Shown: positions 28,786 through 37,748, counted from the first letter of the stretch. The stretch is 64,000 bases of DNA from Parabacteroides timonensis (GCF_900128505.1 NZ_LT669940.1:1212883-1276882); one strand, 5' to 3'. Program-made: numbers and translations. Notes: a model not told the origin generated them from the sequence alone.

Positions 28786-29784
28786 ATGGTAAATTACAAA
28801 GACTTAGGTTTGGTAAACACTAGAGAAATGTTTGCTAAAGCCATCAAAGGCGGATATGCAATTCCGGCTTTCAACTTCAATAACATGGAACAGATGCAGG
28901 CTATCATCAAGGCTGCTGTTGAAACAAAATCTCCGGTTATCCTGCAGGTATCTAAGGGTGCTCGTCAGTATGCTAATGCAACTCTGTTGCGTTACATGGC
29001 TCAGGGTGCAGTTGAATATGCAAAGGAATTAGGTTGCGAAAATCCGCAGATCGTTCTTCACCTGGATCATGGTGATACATTTGAAACTTGCAAGAGCTGT
29101 ATCGATTCAGGTTTCTCTTCTGTAATGATTGACGGTTCTCACCTGCCTTACGAAGAAAACGTTGCTTTGACTAAGAAAGTGGTTGAATACGCTCATCAGT
29201 TCGATGTAACAGTTGAAGGTGAACTGGGTGTATTGGCTGGTGTTGAAGACGAAGTTTCTTCTGATCATCACACATATACTGACCCTGAAGAAGTAATTGA
29301 TTTCGCTACTCGCACAGGTTGCGATTCTTTGGCTATCTCAATCGGTACTTCTCACGGTGCTTACAAATTTACTCCGGAACAGTGCCATATCGATCCGAAG
29401 ACTGGCAAGATGGTTCCTCCTCCATTGGCATTCGAAGTATTGGACGCTGTAATGGAAAAACTTCCGGGATTCCCTATCGTTCTTCACGGTTCTTCTTCTG
29501 TTCCTGAAGAAGAAGTTGAAACAATCAACAAATTCGGTGGTGCTTTGAAAGCTGCTATCGGTATTCCTGAAGAAGAATTACGTAAGGCTGCTAAGTCTGC
29601 AGTTTGCAAGATCAACATCGACTCAGACTCTCGTCTGGCTATGACTGCTGCAATCCGTAAGACTTTCGCTGAGAAACCGGCAGAATTTGACCCTCGTAAA
29701 TATCTGGGCCCGGCTCGCGATAACATGGAAAAACTGTACAAACACAAAATTCTTAACGTTTTGGGTTCTGACAATAAACTTTAA
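28786..29784 (+). CDS. fba: Class II fructose-1,6-bisphosphate aldolase
   Basis: 332-aa zinc enzyme of glycolysis, cleaving fructose-1,6-bisphosphate to two triose phosphates. The start ATG 28786 (MVNYKDLGLVNTREMF) fits the family; the frame is open 34 codons further up, but that stretch contains the promoter. IVLHLDHGDTFE carries the catalytic Asp and zinc His, VEGELGVLAG and the SDHHTYTDPEE loop follow, and FPIVLHGSSSVPEEEV is the phosphate-binding region. Codon use is noticeably more uniform than in neighbours, as for a highly expressed gene. Confidence 0.97.
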   Translation: MVNYKDLGLVNTREMFAKAIKGGYAIPAFNFNNMEQMQAIIKAAVETKSPVILQVSKGARQYANATLLRYMAQGAVEYAKELGCENPQIVLHLDHGDTFETCKSCIDSGFSSVMIDGSHLPYEENVALTKKVVEYAHQFDVTVEGELGVLAGVEDEVSSDHHTYTDPEEVIDFATRTGCDSLAISIGTSHGAYKFTPEQCHIDPKTGKMVPPPLAFEVLDAVMEKLPGFPIVLHGSSSVPEEEVETINKFGGALKAAIGIPEEELRKAAKSAVCKINIDSDSRLAMTAAIRKTFAEKPAEFDPRKYLGPARDNMEKLYKHKILNVLGSDNKL

Positions 29785-29808
29785 TCCAAGTTACAGATTA
29801 AATATAGG

Positions 29809-29838
29809 AAGCCACTCTGCATTTGCAGGGTGGCTTTT
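29809..29838 (+). terminator. Intrinsic terminator of fba
   Basis: AAGCCACTCTGC (29809-29820), loop ATTT, GCAGGGTGGCTT (29825-29836), followed by a run of T. Strong stem with one mismatch or wobble, 25 bp after the stop codon. Confidence 0.93.
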
Positions 29839-29839
29839 T

Positions 29840-30300
29840 TTATTTTTACTATCCAAATGTTACAATTTTCGCCTTTTTGCTAACAGGTGAATGGGAGAAT
29901 TAATCGCTTTTGGAGAAGATAGGCGGCTTTTTCGACTGTTTTGGAGAAGAGTTCGAAAAATCATCTAAATGATTTTTTTAACAGATGGAAATTAGTAGGA
30001 AAAAGAGCAAATAACGGGTGCGATGAAGGGCGAAAATGCCAGTTCTTGTGTGTGGATTAAGTTGGTATATGACTGTTTTTGAGATGACGTAATGTTTGTC
30101 GCTTTTCGAATTACCGGCTTGCTGAAAAATATCATCTGAATAATTTGCCTGAGTAACAAAAAAATAATAGCAAATCCTTCAAATTAGAAACAATGTGCTA
30201 TTGCTAATCTCTGCGAGAAGCGCATATTTTCAAAGAAGCGCATGATGCGGTTGATACAGGCTGTGGAGAAAGTATGTCAGTTGACGTTTTGACAAAGTGA
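29840..30300. other. Gene-free spacer before the CRISPR locus
   Basis: About 460 bp without a credible gene. Visible are a small AU-rich hairpin (29956-29977, ATCAT/ATGAT with A- and T-runs on either side), two copies of TTTTGGAGAAGA (near 29908 and 29939) and two copies of GAAGCGCAT (near 30214 and 30235). An untranslated RNA or remnant sequence cannot be excluded. Confidence 0.5.
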
Positions 30301-30305
30301 CAGAA

Positions 30306-30389
30306 TAAAAAAAGGGCGAGTTTCCCCGCCCTGAATGTTTTCACAACGGAATAATCCTTATTGTGATTTGCTTTCAAATTTATCTTTGT
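30306..30389 (-). ncRNA. tracrRNA of the type II-C system
   Basis: On the minus strand the bases from about 30389 form an anti-repeat. Nineteen pairs match the 5' end of the crRNA repeat (including TTTGAAAGCAAATCACAA), and after a small internal loop nine more pairs form through ACAAAGATA. A small nexus hairpin (GGATTATTCC) and a tail GTTGTGAAAAC follow. The end is a GC hairpin at 30331-30314 (GGGCGGG, loop GAAA, CTCGCCC) with seven T. Length about 84 nt. It guides RNase III processing and Cas9 loading. Start inferred from the -7 box at 30395-30402. Confidence 0.9.
30361..30388 (+). promoter_or_regulatory. Candidate cas9 promoter inside the anti-repeat DNA
   Basis: Read on the plus strand, TTG (30361-30363) and TATCTTTG (30381-30388) form a TTG-N17-TAnnTTTG promoter directed at cas9. 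The segment is a copy of the CRISPR repeat, 2 bp shorter between the boxes. Predicted cas9 leader about 80 nt. Confidence 0.6.
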
Positions 30390-30394
30390 AAGTG

Positions 30395-30402
30395 CAAATA
30401 TA
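30395..30402 (-). promoter_or_regulatory. -7 element for tracrRNA
   Basis: Minus-strand TATATTTG matches TAnnTTTG and would start RNA at about 30388, precisely at the beginning of the anti-repeat. No good -33 box; the upstream DNA is very AT-rich. Confidence 0.6.
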
Positions 30403-30475
30403 TATAATATTTTTAATAAAAAAAGAAATATTCGAAATAAAAGAATATATTTGAGGATACACAAATGTTAATGCC

Positions 30476-33400
30476 ATGAGAAAAATAGTAGGACTGGATT
30501 TGGGTACCAATAGTATAGGTTGGGCACTGTTAAATGCTTCAGAGAATGAAAAAGGGCTTGTTTTGAGTGGAATAGAGCGCTCCGGGAGCAGAATTATCCC
30601 TATGGATGCAGCTATATTAGGTGATTTTGATAAAGGTAATTCAAAATCGCAGACTTCTGAACGAACGCGATTTAGGGGAATTCGGCGTTTACGTGAACGT
30701 CATTTGTTGCGGCGTGAACGTCTGCATCGTGTATTGAATGTATTAGGTTTTCTTCCTCAGCATTATTTGAACGAAATTGATTTTGACAATCATCCGGGTA
30801 AATATCTTACAGATACAGAACCGAAATTACCCTGGAAGAAAATGGCTTCAGGAAAATATGAGTTTCTTTTTAATTCATCTTTTGAAGAAATGTTGAATGA
30901 CTTTAGAGATAGTCAGCCTCTGCTAGTTGGTGAAGGTCGCAAGGTCCCTTATGACTGGACTATTTATTATCTTCGAAAAAAGGCTTTACGGGAAAAAATA
31001 AATAAGGAGGAATTAGCGTGGTTATTATTACACTTCAATCAAAAAAGAGGATATTATCAGTTAAGAGGAGAAGATGAGGAAGAAAATAGTAATAAACTGG
31101 TGGAGTTTCATGCGCTGAAAGTTGAATCGGTAAAAGCAACGGATCAGAAAAAAGGTAAGGATGTCTGGTATGAAATAATATTGGAAAATGGTTGGATTTA
31201 TCGTAGGGCGAGTAGTGTACCTCTTGACTGGAAAGGTAAAACGATGGAGTTTATTGTAACAACAGATATCGAAGAAGACGGTACTCCTAAAGTAGATAAA
31301 GACGGTTGTGTAAAACGTTCTTTTCGTGCCCCTAAAGAGGATGACTGGACATTAATCAAAAAGAAAACAGAAGCAGATATCGATCAATCGGCTAAAACGG
31401 TAGGAACTTATATTTATGATACTCTTTTGCAACATCCTTCTCAAAAAATACGAGGCAAATTAGTACGTACTGTTGAGCGGAAATACTATAAAGCTGAATT
31501 GGAAGCTATACTTAAAAAACAAACAGAGTTTCATCCGGAGTTACAAAATGTTGATCTTTATAATAAGTGTATCACAAATTTGTACCCCAATAATGACTCT
31601 CATCGCGAAAATATTGCAAAAAAAGATTTTACTCATCTGTTTCTGAATGATATTATTTTCTTTCAGCGTCCGTTAAAAACAAAAAAATCACTGATAAGTG
31701 ATTGTCCTTTTGAATATCGGAAATATAAAGATCAGAAAACGGGTGAAGAAAAAATTTCTCCAATTAAATGTATAGCAAAATCGAATCCTTTCTTTCAAGA
31801 ATTTCGTCTATGGCAGTTTATCAGTAATCTTCGTATCTATCAACGAGAAAAAGAAGTTGACGGAAAATTGAAAGTGGATGTGGATATAACTGGTGAATGG
31901 CTGAAAGATGAAGACGATTATGTAGCTTTGTTTGAGTGGCTGAATGACAGAAAAGAAATAAAACAAGATGTGTTACTACAATCTTATTTTAAGCAGAAGA
32001 AAATAAAAGGACAGACAGTTTTTCCTTATCGATGGAATTATGTAGAAGAGAAAGTTTATCCATGTAATGAAACGAGGGCTTCTATATTGAGTCGTCTGGA
32101 TAAAGCTAATGTTTCAAGTGATTTTCTGACAAAAGAAAAGGAAATGGCTTTGTGGCATATTCTATATTCAGTAGAGGATAAATATGAAATAGTTAAAGCT
32201 TTGGTTCATTTTAAAGAAAAAAATCAATTGGATGATGCGTTTGTTGAGGCTTTTCGTAAATTTCCTCCTTTGAAAAAGGAGTATGGGACTTACTCGGAAA
32301 AAGCAATAAAAAAACTATTGTCATTGATGAGAAGAGGTCAGTTCTGGAGTAAAGATGATATAGATGCTCATACACGGATGCGTATCGAGAAGATTATTAC
32401 AGGAGAGGTTGATGACAGTATTCTTGAACGTGTTCGTGATAAAGCTATTCACTTATTCGATATTGCAGACTTTCAGGGCTTACCCGTTTGGCTAGCTTCC
32501 TATATAGTTTATAATCGTCATGCAGAAGCACAGGAGATGACTAAATGGCTGACAGCCGATGATATGGATGTCTATATAAATTCTTTTAAACAACATTCTT
32601 TGCGTAATCCTATTGTGGAGCAGGTCATATTGGAAACATTGAGAACGGTACGTGATATCTGGAAAGAGGCCGGACAGATAGATGAAATCCATGTTGAACT
32701 AGGTAGAGAAATGAAAAATCCGGCAGATAAACGAAAACAATTAACTGAACAAACTCTTGAGAATGAAAATACAAATTTAAGAGTAAAGCAGCTGTTGATG
32801 GAATTTCTTAATCCGGAATATGAAATAGAGAACGTACGTCCTTATTCTCCCATGCAACAGGAAATATTCAGAATCTATGAAGAGTATGTCTTGAATAGTG
32901 TTGAAGTGCCTGACGATATGATGGATGTGATTAAGAAATTCAGAGAATCAGATATAAAGAAACGACCTGGAAAATCAGAGATAATGAGATATAAATTATG
33001 GCTGGAACAAAAGTATCGTTCTCCTTATACTGGGGAGATTATTCCTTTGGGGAAACTGTTCACCCCTGCTTATGAAATAGAACATGTCATTCCTCAATCC
33101 CGTTATTTTGATGACTCCTTTAGTAATAAGGTGATTTGTGAATCAGAAGTAAATAAATTGAAAAGTAATCAGCTTGGATATGAGTTCATAAAAAATCATC
33201 ATGGTCAGAAAGTCTCATTGGGTTTTGGTAAGACAGTGGAGGTTTTTTCAGTATCTGCTTATGAAGAATTTATAAAACAAAATTATAGTAGTGCGAGGAA
33301 TCGGTCTAAAATGAAAAAACTACTGATGGAGGATATTCCGGAAGCATTTATTGAAAGGCAGTTGAACGATAGTCGTTATATAAGTAAAGTAATCAAGGGA

Positions 33401-34996
33401 TTATTATCCAATATTGTTCGTGAAAAAGATGAACAGGAGGCCATCTCAAAAAACGTAATAACCTGTACTGGGGGAGTTACTGACCGACTGAAAAAGGATT
33501 GGGGGCTTAATGATGTGTGGAATGATATTGTTTTTCCTCGTTTTGAACGGTTGAATCAATTGACTAACTCGGAACAATTCACAGTATATAATGAGAGAGT
33601 ACAAAAATATCTTCCTGCTATACCTCTTGAGTTACAGAGGGGTTTTAACAAAAAACGTATTGATCATCGTCATCATGCAATGGATGCTATTGTTATTGCT
33701 TGTGCGACACGTAATATTGTGAATTATTTGAATAATGAGTCGGCTAGCAGACGCTCTAAATTCTCCCGGTATGATTTGCAGCATGATCTCTGTGAAAAGC
33801 GGAGAACAGATGACAGAGGAAATTATACTTGGCTGATAAAAAAGCCGTGGGATACATTTACGCAAGATGCCCGATTGGCTTTGGAAAATATTATTGTTAG
33901 TTTTAAGCAGAACTTACGCGTAATCAATAAAGCTACCAATTTTTATCAACATTATGATGCATCAGGAGAGAAGGTCTTTGTAAAACAGGTAAAAGGCAGT
34001 AATTGGGCGATACGTAAACCGATGCATAAAGAAACTGTATTTGGAAATGTGAATCTGCGCAGGATAAAATATGTAAAGTTGTCGGTTGCATTGGATATGC
34101 CAAGTATGATAGTTGATAGGTCTTTGAAAGATAAAGTAAAATCACTCATGGCATTGAAATATGAAAAGAAAAGAATAGATAAGTTTTTTAAGGAAAATGC
34201 GAACGACTGGAAAAAATATGATTTTACGAAGATAGCAGTTTATTATTATACCAATGATACAAAAGATCGGTTGATTGCTGTAAGAAAGCCTTTGGATAGT
34301 TCTTTCAATAAAAAGAAAATAGAAGAAAGTGTAACAGACACTGCTATTCAAAAAATCTTATTGAGGCATCTGGGAAATTTTGAAGAAAAGGCAGAATTAG
34401 CCTTTTCACTGGAAGGTATTGATGAGTTGAATCGGAATCTAAAGGCATTGAATGGAGGAAAGTTACATCAGCCTATCTATAAAGTTCGTGTTTGTGAGTT
34501 ACAAGGAAGTAAATTTAATGTAGGTATAATCGGAAATAAATCAACAAAATATGTAGAGGCAGCTAAAGGTACAAATCTCTTTTTTGCTGTTTATCAAACG
34601 GAGAATGGTGAACGAACGTATGATTCAATTCCCTTAAATGTTGTTATTGAGCGTCAAAAACAGGGTTTGCTTTCTGTTCCGGAAGTTGATGAGAATGGAA
34701 ATAAGTTATTATTCTGGCTTTCTCCGAATGATTTAGTTTATGTACCTACTGAAGATGAGGTTGTGAATAATAGAATTGGCGATAAGCTGAAAAGTAAAAG
34801 AATATATAAGATGGTTAGTTGTACAAAAGGGGAGGCGCATTTTATTCCTTGTAATATTGCATATCCTATTGTTCCTGTACTGGAGTTGGGTAGTAATAAT
34901 AAAGCACAGCGTTCCTGGACTGGTGAAATGATCAAAGAGATTTGTTTACCTCTGAAGGTAAACAGGCTCGGGATTATAATACATAGAAGTAAATAA
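30476..34996 (+). CDS. cas9: CRISPR-associated endonuclease Cas9, type II-C
   Basis: 1506-aa RNA-guided nuclease cutting both strands of DNA matched by a crRNA. RuvC-I: IVGLDLGTNSIGW with Asp8. An arginine-rich bridge helix (RTRFRGIRRLRERHLLRRER) follows. RuvC-II: HVELGREM with Glu741. HNH: YEIEHVIPQSRYFDDSFSNKV with His870. RuvC-III: DHRHHAMDA with His1067 and Asp1070. All key residues are present, so it should be active. Length fits the large Bacteroidetes II-C group. Start ATG 30476 overlaps the stop of a four-codon frame (ATG at 30465). The gene is clearly more AT-rich than flanking genes. No csn2 or cas4 follows, defining subtype II-C. Confidence 0.97.
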   Translation: MRKIVGLDLGTNSIGWALLNASENEKGLVLSGIERSGSRIIPMDAAILGDFDKGNSKSQTSERTRFRGIRRLRERHLLRRERLHRVLNVLGFLPQHYLNEIDFDNHPGKYLTDTEPKLPWKKMASGKYEFLFNSSFEEMLNDFRDSQPLLVGEGRKVPYDWTIYYLRKKALREKINKEELAWLLLHFNQKRGYYQLRGEDEEENSNKLVEFHALKVESVKATDQKKGKDVWYEIILENGWIYRRASSVPLDWKGKTMEFIVTTDIEEDGTPKVDKDGCVKRSFRAPKEDDWTLIKKKTEADIDQSAKTVGTYIYDTLLQHPSQKIRGKLVRTVERKYYKAELEAILKKQTEFHPELQNVDLYNKCITNLYPNNDSHRENIAKKDFTHLFLNDIIFFQRPLKTKKSLISDCPFEYRKYKDQKTGEEKISPIKCIAKSNPFFQEFRLWQFISNLRIYQREKEVDGKLKVDVDITGEWLKDEDDYVALFEWLNDRKEIKQDVLLQSYFKQKKIKGQTVFPYRWNYVEEKVYPCNETRASILSRLDKANVSSDFLTKEKEMALWHILYSVEDKYEIVKALVHFKEKNQLDDAFVEAFRKFPPLKKEYGTYSEKAIKKLLSLMRRGQFWSKDDIDAHTRMRIEKIITGEVDDSILERVRDKAIHLFDIADFQGLPVWLASYIVYNRHAEAQEMTKWLTADDMDVYINSFKQHSLRNPIVEQVILETLRTVRDIWKEAGQIDEIHVELGREMKNPADKRKQLTEQTLENENTNLRVKQLLMEFLNPEYEIENVRPYSPMQQEIFRIYEEYVLNSVEVPDDMMDVIKKFRESDIKKRPGKSEIMRYKLWLEQKYRSPYTGEIIPLGKLFTPAYEIEHVIPQSRYFDDSFSNKVICESEVNKLKSNQLGYEFIKNHHGQKVSLGFGKTVEVFSVSAYEEFIKQNYSSARNRSKMKKLLMEDIPEAFIERQLNDSRYISKVIKGLLSNIVREKDEQEAISKNVITCTGGVTDRLKKDWGLNDVWNDIVFPRFERLNQLTNSEQFTVYNERVQKYLPAIPLELQRGFNKKRIDHRHHAMDAIVIACATRNIVNYLNNESASRRSKFSRYDLQHDLCEKRRTDDRGNYTWLIKKPWDTFTQDARLALENIIVSFKQNLRVINKATNFYQHYDASGEKVFVKQVKGSNWAIRKPMHKETVFGNVNLRRIKYVKLSVALDMPSMIVDRSLKDKVKSLMALKYEKKRIDKFFKENANDWKKYDFTKIAVYYYTNDTKDRLIAVRKPLDSSFNKKKIEESVTDTAIQKILLRHLGNFEEKAELAFSLEGIDELNRNLKALNGGKLHQPIYKVRVCELQGSKFNVGIIGNKSTKYVEAAKGTNLFFAVYQTENGERTYDSIPLNVVIERQKQGLLSVPEVDENGNKLLFWLSPNDLVYVPTEDEVVNNRIGDKLKSKRIYKMVSCTKGEAHFIPCNIAYPIVPVLELGSNNKAQRSWTGEMIKEICLPLKVNRLGIIIHRSK

Positions 34997-35019
34997 GAGT
35001 ATTATTAAATCATTTTGTT

Positions 35020-35952
35020 ATGATTAAGTGTACGTTATATTTTGGAAATCCAGCGTATTTATCTACTTGTAATAATCAGTTAATGATTAAATTACCAGAA
35101 GTAGAGAAGAATGATACTGTGCCGGAGAGCTTTAAGAAGCAGGCGGTAGTCAGTCGTCCGATAGAAGATATTGGTGTTGTTGTATTGGATAATAAACAGA
35201 TAACTATTACATCCGGTGCTTTGGAAGCTCTTTTGGAAAATAATTGTGCTGTTATTTCCTGTGATAGTAAAAGTATGCCTGTCGGGTTAATGTTACCTTT
35301 ATGTGGAAATACAACTCAGAATGAGCGATTTCGTGATCAACTGGATGCTTCATTACCATTGAAAAAGCAGTTGTGGCAACAGACTATAAAGATGAAGATA
35401 GAAAATCAAGCATCTGTTTTATCTGATAGTACAGGTGCAGAAGTCAGAAATATGCGTGTATGGGCAAACGATGTAAAGAGTGGTGATCCTGATAATCTGG
35501 AAGCTCGTGCAGCTGCCTATTATTGGAAGAATTTATTCTACAGAATAAAAGATTTTACAAGGGAAAGGGATGGTATTCCTCCTAATAATTTATTGAATTA
35601 TGGATATGCAATATTACGTGCAGTGGTTGCCCGTGGACTGGTCTCCAGCGGTATGTTACCTACTTTAGGAATTCATCATCATAATCGTTATAATGCATAT
35701 TGTTTGGCTGATGATATCATGGAACCGTATCGACCTTATGTAGATGAATTAGTGGTTGATATTATAAAAAATGGCGAAGACATAACAGAATTATCGAGAG
35801 ACATAAAAGCCAAGTTGCTTAATATTCCTGTTTTGGATGTTAATATTAATGGCAAACGTAGCCCTTTGATGATTGCTGTAGGGCAGACAACAGCGTCTTT
35901 ATATAAATGTTTTAGTGGTGGATTGCGCCGTATCTCATATCCGGAAAGATAG
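35020..35952 (+). CDS. cas1: CRISPR integrase Cas1
   Basis: 310-aa endonuclease/integrase subunit for spacer acquisition. Metal site residues are seen in NLEARAAAYYW (Glu), GIHHHNRYNAYCLADD (His and Asp) and the following Glu region. Lies 23 bp after cas9 and ends 1 bp before the cas2 ATG. Confidence 0.96.
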   Translation: MIKCTLYFGNPAYLSTCNNQLMIKLPEVEKNDTVPESFKKQAVVSRPIEDIGVVVLDNKQITITSGALEALLENNCAVISCDSKSMPVGLMLPLCGNTTQNERFRDQLDASLPLKKQLWQQTIKMKIENQASVLSDSTGAEVRNMRVWANDVKSGDPDNLEARAAAYYWKNLFYRIKDFTRERDGIPPNNLLNYGYAILRAVVARGLVSSGMLPTLGIHHHNRYNAYCLADDIMEPYRPYVDELVVDIIKNGEDITELSRDIKAKLLNIPVLDVNINGKRSPLMIAVGQTTASLYKCFSGGLRRISYPER

Positions 35953-35953
35953 T

Positions 35954-36286
35954 ATGAATCGATTTAGTGAATATCGCATTATGTGGGTACTTGTATTTTT
36001 TGACCTGCCAACTGATACGAAGAAAAATAAGAAGGCTTATACGGATTTCAGAAAGAATCTGCAGAAGGATGGCTTTACTATGTTTCAGTTTTCAATTTAT
36101 GTACGTCATTGTGCAAGTAGTGAAAATGCAGAGGTTCATATAAAACGTGTAAAGTCTTTTCTTCCGGAGTATGGTCAGGTTGGTCTTCTTTGTATAACGG
36201 ATAAACAGTTTGCTAATATTGAACTTTTTTATGGGAAAAAGATTCATGGAGTAAGTGCTCCAGGTCAACAATTGGAACTTTTCTAA
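35954..36286 (+). CDS. cas2: CRISPR integration protein Cas2
   Basis: 110 aa; start ATG 35954 chosen because it follows the cas1 stop by one base and gives the family N-terminus MNRFSEYRIMWVLVFFDLPT. The ferredoxin-like fold, the Asp of FFDLP and the Arg of YVRHC are visible. It bridges two Cas1 dimers in the acquisition complex. Last gene of the cas9-cas1-cas2 operon. Confidence 0.95.
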   Translation: MNRFSEYRIMWVLVFFDLPTDTKKNKKAYTDFRKNLQKDGFTMFQFSIYVRHCASSENAEVHIKRVKSFLPEYGQVGLLCITDKQFANIELFYGKKIHGVSAPGQQLELF

Positions 36287-36289
36287 AAT

Positions 36290-36320
36290 AAAAAATCTCG
36301 TCTTTATGGCGAGATTTTTT
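36290..36320. terminator. Bidirectional terminator between cas2 and the array
   Basis: AAAAAATCTCG (36290-36300), 9-nt loop, CGAGATTTTTT (36310-36320). The stem is followed by T-runs on both strands, so it can end the cas operon and any crRNA transcript arriving from the right on the minus strand. Confidence 0.9.
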
Positions 36321-36394
36321 ATTTGAATACAGTAGTTTTTTATTTCCTGCATTTGCTTATAAGTTATTGAATAATAGTTGCTTGTCGATGTTGT
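36321..36394. other. Leader-side spacer of the array
   Basis: 74 bp, AT-rich, between the terminator and the first repeat; by position (next to cas2, opposite the degenerate end) the likely integration side. It begins ATTTGAATACAG, similar to the crRNA-sense end of the repeat (ATTGAATACAGC), and contains ATTTGCTTAT and ATTGAATA, which also occur in the repeat. It may hold decayed repeat pieces or Cas1-Cas2 recognition sequence. Confidence 0.5.
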
Positions 36395-37748
36395 GCTGTA
36401 TTCAATATGACAAAGATATAAGTTTGAAAGCAAATCACAACCAAGAGAGATCGTGTTAACGCCTGCATCCGGCTGTATTCAATATGACAAAGATATAAGT
36501 TTGAAAGCAAATCACAACGAAATGCGGCTCATATAATCTTTCCCGGAGGCTGTATTCAATATGACAAAGATATAAGTTTGAAAGCAAATCACAACAAAAG
36601 AAACAAGCGAAATTTAATACAAAATGCTGTATTCAATATGACAAAGATATAAGTTTGAAAGCAAATCACAACCGATTGAAGGCATTCCCAGAAGCGAAAG
36701 CAGCTGTATTCAATATGACAAAGATATAAGTTTGAAAGCAAATCACAACATTGCGACCTGTAATAACTACCCACTTTGAGCTGTATTCAATATGACAAAG
36801 ATATAAGTTTGAAAGCAAATCACAACCGCCGGCGAGTTGAAATGTCCGCCATTTGTGCTGTATTCAATATGACAAAGATATAAGTTTGAAAGCAAATCAC
36901 AACTAACGCGAGCCATTGTTTGTTTTACTTCCTGCTGTATTCAATATGACAAAGATATAAGTTTGAAAGCAAATCACAACTTGGAATAACCATATCTATT
37001 ATATAAGGCGCTGTATTCAATATGACAAAGATATAAGTTTGAAAGCAAATCACAACTAAGTTCAGTTGTTGCGTTAATTTCAGCCTGCTGTATTCAATAT
37101 GACAAAGATATAAGTTTGAAAGCAAATCACAACAAAGATAAACACGCTCCCCTCAGATATATCGCTGTATTCAATATGACAAAGATATAAGTTTGAAAGC
37201 AAATCACAACAAAGCATGTTCAGAACGTCTTCTGAAGCGAGCTGTATTCAATATGACAAAGATATAAGTTTGAAAGCAAATCACAACGTACTGATTTATC
37301 CGTATAGTCGACACCGGGCTGTATTCAATATGACAAAGATATAAGTTTGAAAGCAAATCACAACGCTTTATAATTCGTTAACAGTTTAGTCTTTGCTGTA
37401 TTCAATATGACAAAGATATAAGTTTGAAAGCAAATCACAACTTATTGATGCAGCAAGTGTACTTTTAGCGGCTGTATTCAATATGACAAAGATATAAGTT
37501 TGAAAGCAAATCACAACGCGAACTGTTACTTCCTGTACCCTTGATTAGCTGTATTCAATATGACAAAGATATAAGTTTGAAAGCAAATCACAACGGTGCA
37601 CCCGAACCACACCACAGACCCGGCGCTGTATTCAATATGACAAAGATATAAGTTTGAAAGCAAATCACAACTATCACGGAATAACATAGCCATTGGCATA
37701 AGCTGTATTCAATATGACAAAGATATAAGTTTGAAAACAAATCACAAG
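36395..37748 (-). CRISPR. Type II-C CRISPR array, 18 repeats of 47 bp, 17 spacers
   Basis: Repeats begin at 36395, 36472, 36549, 36626, 36703, 36780, 36857, 36934, 37010, 37087, 37164, 37241, 37318, 37395, 37471, 37548, 37625 and 37702. Spacers are 30 bp, except the 8th and 14th (counted from cas2), which are 29. In crRNA sense (minus strand) the repeat starts GTTGTGATTTGCTTTC and ends ATTGAATACAGC. The sense is fixed by pairing with the tracrRNA. The last repeat (37702-37748) has two changes, at crRNA-sense positions 1 and 12. Every repeat contains TTG-N19-TATCTTTG, a Bacteroidetes promoter, so crRNAs may be made singly. Spacers show no evident match within the window; their targets need a search. 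Confidence 0.98.

Noticed and set aside
30204..30464. 86-codon minus-strand frame over the tracrRNA
   Set aside because: It covers the tracrRNA and its terminator, has no recognisable family and biased composition; a chance frame in AT-rich DNA.
36092..37125. Short minus-strand frames in the CRISPR array and its leader
   Set aside because: They repeat the same peptide from each repeat unit; artefacts of the repeat sequence.
36395..37748. Spacers matching sequences in this window (self-targeting)
   Set aside because: Reading the spacers against the window by eye showed no convincing match; a proper search is needed.
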